Below, one piece after another: positions 59,963 through 64,000 of a stretch of 64,000 bases of DNA. The stretch covers positions 496,001-560,000 of the forward strand of contig CBDCVV010000021.1 of NCBI GenBank assembly GCA_965223235.1. The letters are read 5' to 3'. This DNA is from UBA2589 sp965223235. Its GTDB lineage: Bacteria > Gemmatimonadota > Gemmatimonadetes > Longimicrobiales > Gaopeijiaceae. Position 1 is the first letter of the stretch; the number at the start of each line of letters is the position of its first letter. The notes beneath the pieces were generated by a model that saw only the letters and a program-made list of their open reading frames with translations, was not told the origin of the DNA and ran no database searches. A program made the position numbers and the translations under genes.

Positions 59963-60001
59963 CGCGACACCGGCACATCGATTTCTCGTACTACTACGTC
60001 C

Positions 60002-60811
60002 TTAGGACGGAGCGATTACCGGCGCCTGTGTCGGCAAGGACGCTTCGGAGCCGCTTCGACTCCCGGCCAAGATCGTCCGTAGCTGGTCCCCGTGTACATC
60101 GCGCTCCAACCGACCGGAGATCGCGACCGAGATCTGACTGGTTTCTTCGCTGACCACCAAGACGATCGCGTCCGTCTCTTCGGACAACCCGAGAGCCGCT
60201 CGGTGTCGGGTGCCGAGTGAGCGATCCTTCAGCGTAGACTGCGTCAGGGGAAGGATGGCACCGGCCGTCGTGATCTGGTCACCAGATATGAGTACCGCCC
60301 CGTCATGCAGCGGCGAGTAGGGGGTGAAGATCGTCGTGAGCATCTCCGTCGACACGCGCGCGTCGATTGCACTCCCCGTCTCCGCGTACTCGCCCAAGCC
60401 CACCTCGCGCTCTAGCGCAATGATGGCCCCGTGCCTCGAGCGGGATAGACGCTCTACTGCTTCGACCACTTCGTCCGCGACCTTGCTCCCTTCCATCCGC
60501 TGGAACGCCCGAATCATCCGATTTTGCCCCAACCTCGCGAGTGCCGCTCTCAGCTCGGGCTGAAAGACGATCAACGCCGCGATCGCGCCGTATTGAAACC
60601 CGGCTTCCAAGAGGGTACGGATCAGGATCAGATCAAGAAGGCGCGCGATGCCATACAGGGCTCCGAGGACGACGACGCCCAGCATGATCTGCATCGCCCT
60701 CGTGCGTTGGAGCACGAGGAGAATCCGGTAGAGCAGGAAGGCGACGAGCACGATCTCGCCAAGGTCCGTCCACCCGGGTCGCAGGTACTGGAGATCTTCC
60801 AGAATCGTCAC
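60002..60811 (-). CDS. cdaA: Diadenylate cyclase CdaA
   Basis: 269 residues. Three N-terminal helices (LGEIVLVAFLLYRILLVL, MQIMLGVVVLGALYGIARLL and FQYGAIAALIVFQP) precede a DAC domain with DGA (170-172) and the GTRHRAAL catalytic motif (200-207). It makes the second messenger c-di-AMP from two ATP at the membrane. The gene lies between ftsH and the exb operon. The C-terminal tail after the DAC domain is Ser/Pro-rich and probably disordered. Confidence 0.93.
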   Translation of the reverse strand: MTILEDLQYLRPGWTDLGEIVLVAFLLYRILLVLQRTRAMQIMLGVVVLGALYGIARLLDLILIRTLLEAGFQYGAIAALIVFQPELRAALARLGQNRMIRAFQRMEGSKVADEVVEAVERLSRSRHGAIIALEREVGLGEYAETGSAIDARVSTEMLTTIFTPYSPLHDGAVLISGDQITTAGAILPLTQSTLKDRSLGTRHRAALGLSEETDAIVLVVSEETSQISVAISGRLERDVHGDQLRTILAGSRSGSEASLPTQAPVIAPS

Positions 60812-60876
60812 GGGGTCGGCTCCGGGTCCACCAACGCGGATTCATCACAGGGGGGCAGAGGAGTAAGGTACAACGA

Positions 60877-60912
60877 CGAGGGGGGACTGGACGAGCGTCC
60901 GGTCCCCCCTCG
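60877..60912 (-). terminator. Strong stem-loop downstream of ftsH
   Basis: CGAGGGGGGAC paired with GTCCCCCCTCG (11 bp), enclosing an inner GGAC/GTCC stem, between the ftsH and cdaA genes. No T-run follows on the minus strand, so it may be a weak terminator or an mRNA-stabilising hairpin. Confidence 0.45.
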
Positions 60913-60940
60913 GTTATCCAACTCCGATTCTGATGTCGGC

Positions 60941-62965
60941 CTAAACCGCCGGCTCATCCTCCGAATCATCCGCGTACCCGGGCGCAGCCCCGGGCAACGG
61001 CCCTTCCCCACCGAGCCCGAAAGCCCGAGGCGCCCGCTCGGGCGCCGGCTTGGCAACCGATTCGGGTGGCTTCGGTGGTGGATCGTCAAGTTCGGGCAAA
61101 GGCGGCAATGGGTCTCCTCGCTCGAGTGCCTCGATGTCTTTACGGTCGAGGGTTTCCCGATCCAGGAGCGCCTGGGCGATGGACTCCAGTAGGTCATCGT
61201 GTTCTGCGAGCACATCGTGAGCACGCTGATGCGCTTCGTCGATGATTCGCTTCACCTCTTCGTCGACGATCCGTTGTGTGTGCTCCGATACGGACCGGCG
61301 CTGCTGGATCTCACGCCCGAGGAAGACCTCTTGCTCATTGTCCGCGACCGCGACGAGGCCAATCACCTCACTCATCCCGAATGACGTCACCATGCGGCGA
61401 GCCATCGATGTAGCCCGCTCGATGTCGTTTCCGGCGCCGGTCGTGACATCGTCTGGCCCGAAGACCCGCTCCTCGGCGACCCGGCCCCCGAATAGCATCG
61501 CGAGCTGCCCTTCCATCCACTCCTTCGTGTAGGAGTGACGGTCTTCCTCAGGGAGGGACGCGGTAATGCCGAGCGCCCTCCCCCTCGGGACGATCGTAAC
61601 TTTGTGTACCGGATCGAGTCCCGGGACCTTGAGTCCCAGCACCGCGTGACCTGCCTCGTGATACGCGGTGAGCTTCCGCTCGCGCTCGTTCAGGACCAGG
61701 CTCCGCCGCTCGGTCCCGAGCATGACCTTGTCCTTCGCTTTTTCGAAGTCGGCCATCGACACCCGATCGCCGTCTCGTCGGGCGGCGAGCAGCGCCGCTT
61801 CGTTGCAAATGTTCTCGAGGTCGGCGCCGCTCATCCCGGGCGTCCCCCGCGCGATCAGCGAGAGGTCGACGTTGTCGGCCAGGGGGAGCTTCTTCGCATG
61901 TACGCGCAAAATCCCCTCGCGCCCCTTCACGTCGGGGGCGTCGACGACCACCTGACGGTCGAAGCGACCGGGCCGTAGGAGCGCCGGATCCAGCACATCC
62001 GGACGGTTGGTGGCCGCGAGCAAGATCACACCCTCGTTCGATTCGAAGCCGTCCATCTCGACGAGGAGCGCGTTCAGCGTCTGCTCCCGCTCGTCGTGTC
62101 CGCCCCCAAGGCCTGCACCCCGGTGGCGCCCCACCGCATCGATCTCGTCCACGAAGATGATGCACGGAGCGTGAGCCTTTCCTTGCTCGAAGAGGTCGCG
62201 GACCCGCGACGCTCCGACCCCGACGAACATCTCGACGAAGTCCGACCCGGACATCTGGAAGAAGGGGCGACCCGCTTCGCCGGCGACGGCTCGGGCTAGA
62301 AGCGTCTTACCGGTGCCGGGCGGCCCTACTAGGAGTACACCCTTCGGCAAGCGCCCGCCGAGTCGTGAGAACTTCGCCGGGTCCTTGAGGAACTCGATAA
62401 TCTCTTGGAGTTCTTCCTTGGCCTCGTCGGCCCCCGCCACGTCCGCGAAGGTGACCTTCGGTGTGTCCGGCGAGATCAGCTTTGCCTTGGAACGTCCGAA
62501 CTGGAAGGCGCGATTCCCGCCACCTTGCATGGTACGGAAGATCCAAATCCAGAAGGCGATGAAGAGAAGCCAAGGCAACGCACTCAGTAGGACCGTGCTC
62601 CATCCCGTCTGGGCCTCTTCGGCGTCCACCTCGACACCTTGCGCCCGCAGGCGGGTGACGAAGGCCTGATCGACCTCGGAAGTCATGCGAGCGGTGAAGG
62701 TGTTGTAGTCGACACCCTCGATCGTCTGGGTCGCTCGGAACTCGCCCTCGATCGCCTTCTCACGGAAGAGGACCGAGCTGACGGCGTCATCTTCGAGGTA
62801 GTCCAGAAACTCCGACGTCGTCATGTGGATCGATGAGCCATCCTCGCTGCGCACGCTCTGCACGGCGAAAAGAGCAACGAGCAGGATCAGCGCGACGAGC
62901 GCTGCATTCTTCGAGAGCCGGCCCAGGTTCTGGTTGGGATCTGGCTTTATGGGATCGTTCGGCAT
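60941..62965 (-). CDS. ftsH: ATP-dependent zinc metalloprotease FtsH
   Basis: 674 residues. Two N-terminal membrane helices (NAALVALILLVALFAVQ and VLLSALPWLLFIAFWIWIF), an AAA+ module with Walker A GPPGTGKT (214-221), Walker B IIFVDEIDAVGRHRG, the second region of homology, and the zinc site HEAGH (436-440) with downstream acidic ligand. The Pro-rich C-terminal ~60 residues are an extension beyond the usual length. Degrades misfolded membrane and short-lived regulatory proteins. Sits between hpt and cdaA. Confidence 0.95.
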   Translation of the reverse strand: MPNDPIKPDPNQNLGRLSKNAALVALILLVALFAVQSVRSEDGSSIHMTTSEFLDYLEDDAVSSVLFREKAIEGEFRATQTIEGVDYNTFTARMTSEVDQAFVTRLRAQGVEVDAEEAQTGWSTVLLSALPWLLFIAFWIWIFRTMQGGGNRAFQFGRSKAKLISPDTPKVTFADVAGADEAKEELQEIIEFLKDPAKFSRLGGRLPKGVLLVGPPGTGKTLLARAVAGEAGRPFFQMSGSDFVEMFVGVGASRVRDLFEQGKAHAPCIIFVDEIDAVGRHRGAGLGGGHDEREQTLNALLVEMDGFESNEGVILLAATNRPDVLDPALLRPGRFDRQVVVDAPDVKGREGILRVHAKKLPLADNVDLSLIARGTPGMSGADLENICNEAALLAARRDGDRVSMADFEKAKDKVMLGTERRSLVLNERERKLTAYHEAGHAVLGLKVPGLDPVHKVTIVPRGRALGITASLPEEDRHSYTKEWMEGQLAMLFGGRVAEERVFGPDDVTTGAGNDIERATSMARRMVTSFGMSEVIGLVAVADNEQEVFLGREIQQRRSVSEHTQRIVDEEVKRIIDEAHQRAHDVLAEHDDLLESIAQALLDRETLDRKDIEALERGDPLPPLPELDDPPPKPPESVAKPAPERAPRAFGLGGEGPLPGAAPGYADDSEDEPAV

Positions 62966-63004
62966 GATCTCTCTAACGGAGCCTTCAACAAGCGGATGCC
63001 CGCA

Positions 63005-63562
63005 TCATAGGCTCGCTATATACGGCACGTGACGAAAGTCCTCTGCGTGGTCTAACCCATACCCCACGAGGAATTGATTGGGTGCATCGAAGCCCACCCA
63101 GCGGCACTCCCAACGTACGGTCGGAAGTCTCTTATGTAGAAACGCGCAGACATCGACGCGGGTTGCACCCTGGTCCTCCAGCCGCGGGATCAGCTTCGCG
63201 AGCGTCGTGCCCGAGTCCACGATGTCTTCTACGAGAAGTACGCTCCTCCCCTTCACCGGCAGTTGGACGTCGTACCGGACATCGACCACCCCGCTCGTCG
63301 TCGTCCCGGCTCCGTAGCTCGCTGCCACCAAGACGTCGATGTGCAAGGGAAGGGTGATGTGGCGCACCAGGTCCGCCAGAAACACCAAGGAGCCCTTGAG
63401 CACAGCAACGACCAGCAGGTCGTCTTCGGGAGCGTAGGCGGCCGAGATCTCAGCACCGAGCTCCCGCACCCTCTCCTGAATCGTAGCCTCATCGAAGACG
63501 ACCGTAGCCGGTCGTCCCCGCAGTCGCGCATCGGGGGTCGTGTTCGGTCCTCGGGTAGTCAT
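63005..63562 (-). CDS. hpt: Hypoxanthine phosphoribosyltransferase
   Basis: 185 residues from the ATG at 63562, which overlaps the tilS stop by 4 bp. The PRPP-binding loop is VLLVEDIVDSGTTLAKL; VVAVLKGSLVFLADLVRH and LHIDVLVAASYGAGTTTSG are the other family blocks, and VGFDAPNQFLVGYGLDHAEDFRHVPYIA the C-terminal one. Salvages hypoxanthine and guanine. The order tilS-hpt-ftsH is conserved widely in bacteria. Confidence 0.94.
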   Translation of the reverse strand: MTTRGPNTTPDARLRGRPATVVFDEATIQERVRELGAEISAAYAPEDDLLVVAVLKGSLVFLADLVRHITLPLHIDVLVAASYGAGTTTSGVVDVRYDVQLPVKGRSVLLVEDIVDSGTTLAKLIPRLEDQGATRVDVCAFLHKRLPTVRWECRWVGFDAPNQFLVGYGLDHAEDFRHVPYIASL

Positions 63563-64000
63563 GGTCCGAGCCGCACCGTGAACGTCGGCCCCACGGCCGG
63601 TGGAGCCAACGAGGGCCGCACTGCCGGCAGCCAAAGGACTTCTCCGGCACCATTGGCCAAGACCGGCGACGACCGGCGGAGAGTCGGCGGTACGCGCGCT
63701 TCCAGGAAGACCTTCTTGACCTTCTTCGTACCGGCGCTCGTCCGCAGACGATCTCCGGGCAGGTGGCCCCGAAGGCGCAGCGGGAAGACGAGATCGCTCA
63801 CGTTGAAGCGCCCGACCATCTCACCGGCCGACGCTTTGGAGTCGGCGCAGTGCGGCTCCGGATCAGAAGCGAGCCTCCACGAAACGTGCAACTTCGTCCC
63901 CGAGAGTAGGAGTGCACCCTCACCGGGACCCACGTCCGGGATCTCGAGCGACTGGTCCGCTTCGATGGTTGCCGTGTGGGTGACGACGAGTCGATCGAGC
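63559..64000 (-). CDS. tilS: tRNA(Ile)-lysidine synthase, C-terminal part
   Basis: Partial: the frame is open at the right edge of the window and the N-terminal PP-loop ATPase lies outside. The 146 residues seen include the TilS C-terminal domain signature FPLRLRGHLPGDRLRTSAGTKKVKKVFLEARVPPTLRRSSPVLANGAGEVLWLPAVRPS. The full protein lysidinylates C34 of tRNA-Ile(CAU). Identification rests also on its position directly before hpt and ftsH. Confidence 0.85.
   Translation of the reverse strand, partial: LDRLVVTHTATIEADQSLEIPDVGPGEGALLLSGTKLHVSWRLASDPEPHCADSKASAGEMVGRFNVSDLVFPLRLRGHLPGDRLRTSAGTKKVKKVFLEARVPPTLRRSSPVLANGAGEVLWLPAVRPSLAPPAVGPTFTVRLGP

Noticed and set aside
60877..60912. Definitive rho-independent terminator of ftsH
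   Set aside because: The stem is strong but has no T-run; I kept it only as a low-confidence stem-loop.

Overview
The window is GC-rich bacterial chromosome, densely packed and without transposases, phage genes or CRISPR. I infer a Gram-negative, probably from Gemmatimonadota or a close relative. The evidence is two ADOP-type macrolide-export-like permeases each paired with a PadR regulator, a sortilin/BNR-type exoprotein with the SWCGPSR signature, many small lipoproteins, TonB/ExbB/ExbD and TonB receptors, a DUF4388-TPR protein and a long ileS. The taxon is an inference; no rRNA is present.

Layout. 1-6.7 kb: end of a BNR exoprotein, small lipoproteins, a leucine-rich-repeat lipoprotein, an MFS transporter and a TolB-like/TPR membrane protein. 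6.7-8.3 kb: an FAD amine oxidase. 8.3-14.6 kb (minus strand): a compact RiPP locus, the most unusual part of the window. It has a 1303-residue fusion (S53 sedolisin protease + RRE/E1-like cyclodehydratase partner + YcaO), then a 310-residue precursor with a nitrile-hydratase-like leader and 22 A[N/D]FC motifs, then a SagB-type dehydrogenase. 14.7-19.3 kb: a copper-resistance module (CopA-like multicopper oxidase, CopB, and a sensor kinase/response regulator pair) divergent from the RiPP operon. 19.4-23.5 kb: decaprenyl-phosphate arabinose-type genes (UbiA-family DPPR synthase, DprE1-like oxidase) and a GT39-like membrane glycosyltransferase. 23.8-36.6 kb: the two PadR/ADOP units, each with a visible palindromic operator candidate, bracketing a lipoprotein cluster, tRNA-Val(UAC), a large BIg2/LRR lipoprotein and an NHL-repeat protein. 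36.7-40 kb: a metal-uptake-like trio (small Cys/His protein, ZnuD-like TonB receptor, His-rich lipoprotein). 40-43.7 kb: a D-aminoacylase-type amidohydrolase, an M29-family protein and a GNAT, translationally coupled.

43.8-64 kb is housekeeping, all on the minus strand. In transcription order: tilS (partial), hpt, ftsH, cdaA; then exbB-exbD-exbD-tonB ending at a clear intrinsic terminator; then yggS-divIVA-punA-ileS-rluD followed by a DnaA-like tandem ATPase, a DUF4388-TPR protein, a membrane gluzincin protease, an orphan NtrC-type regulator, a two-helix membrane protein and RidA.

The main proposal is that 8305-14556 encodes a new kind of azoline-peptide pathway. Recognition, cyclodehydration and probably leader proteolysis are fused in one polypeptide, and the substrate is a giant Cys-repeat peptide. 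Its position back-to-back with a copper-resistance operon makes a metal-binding role for the product worth testing.
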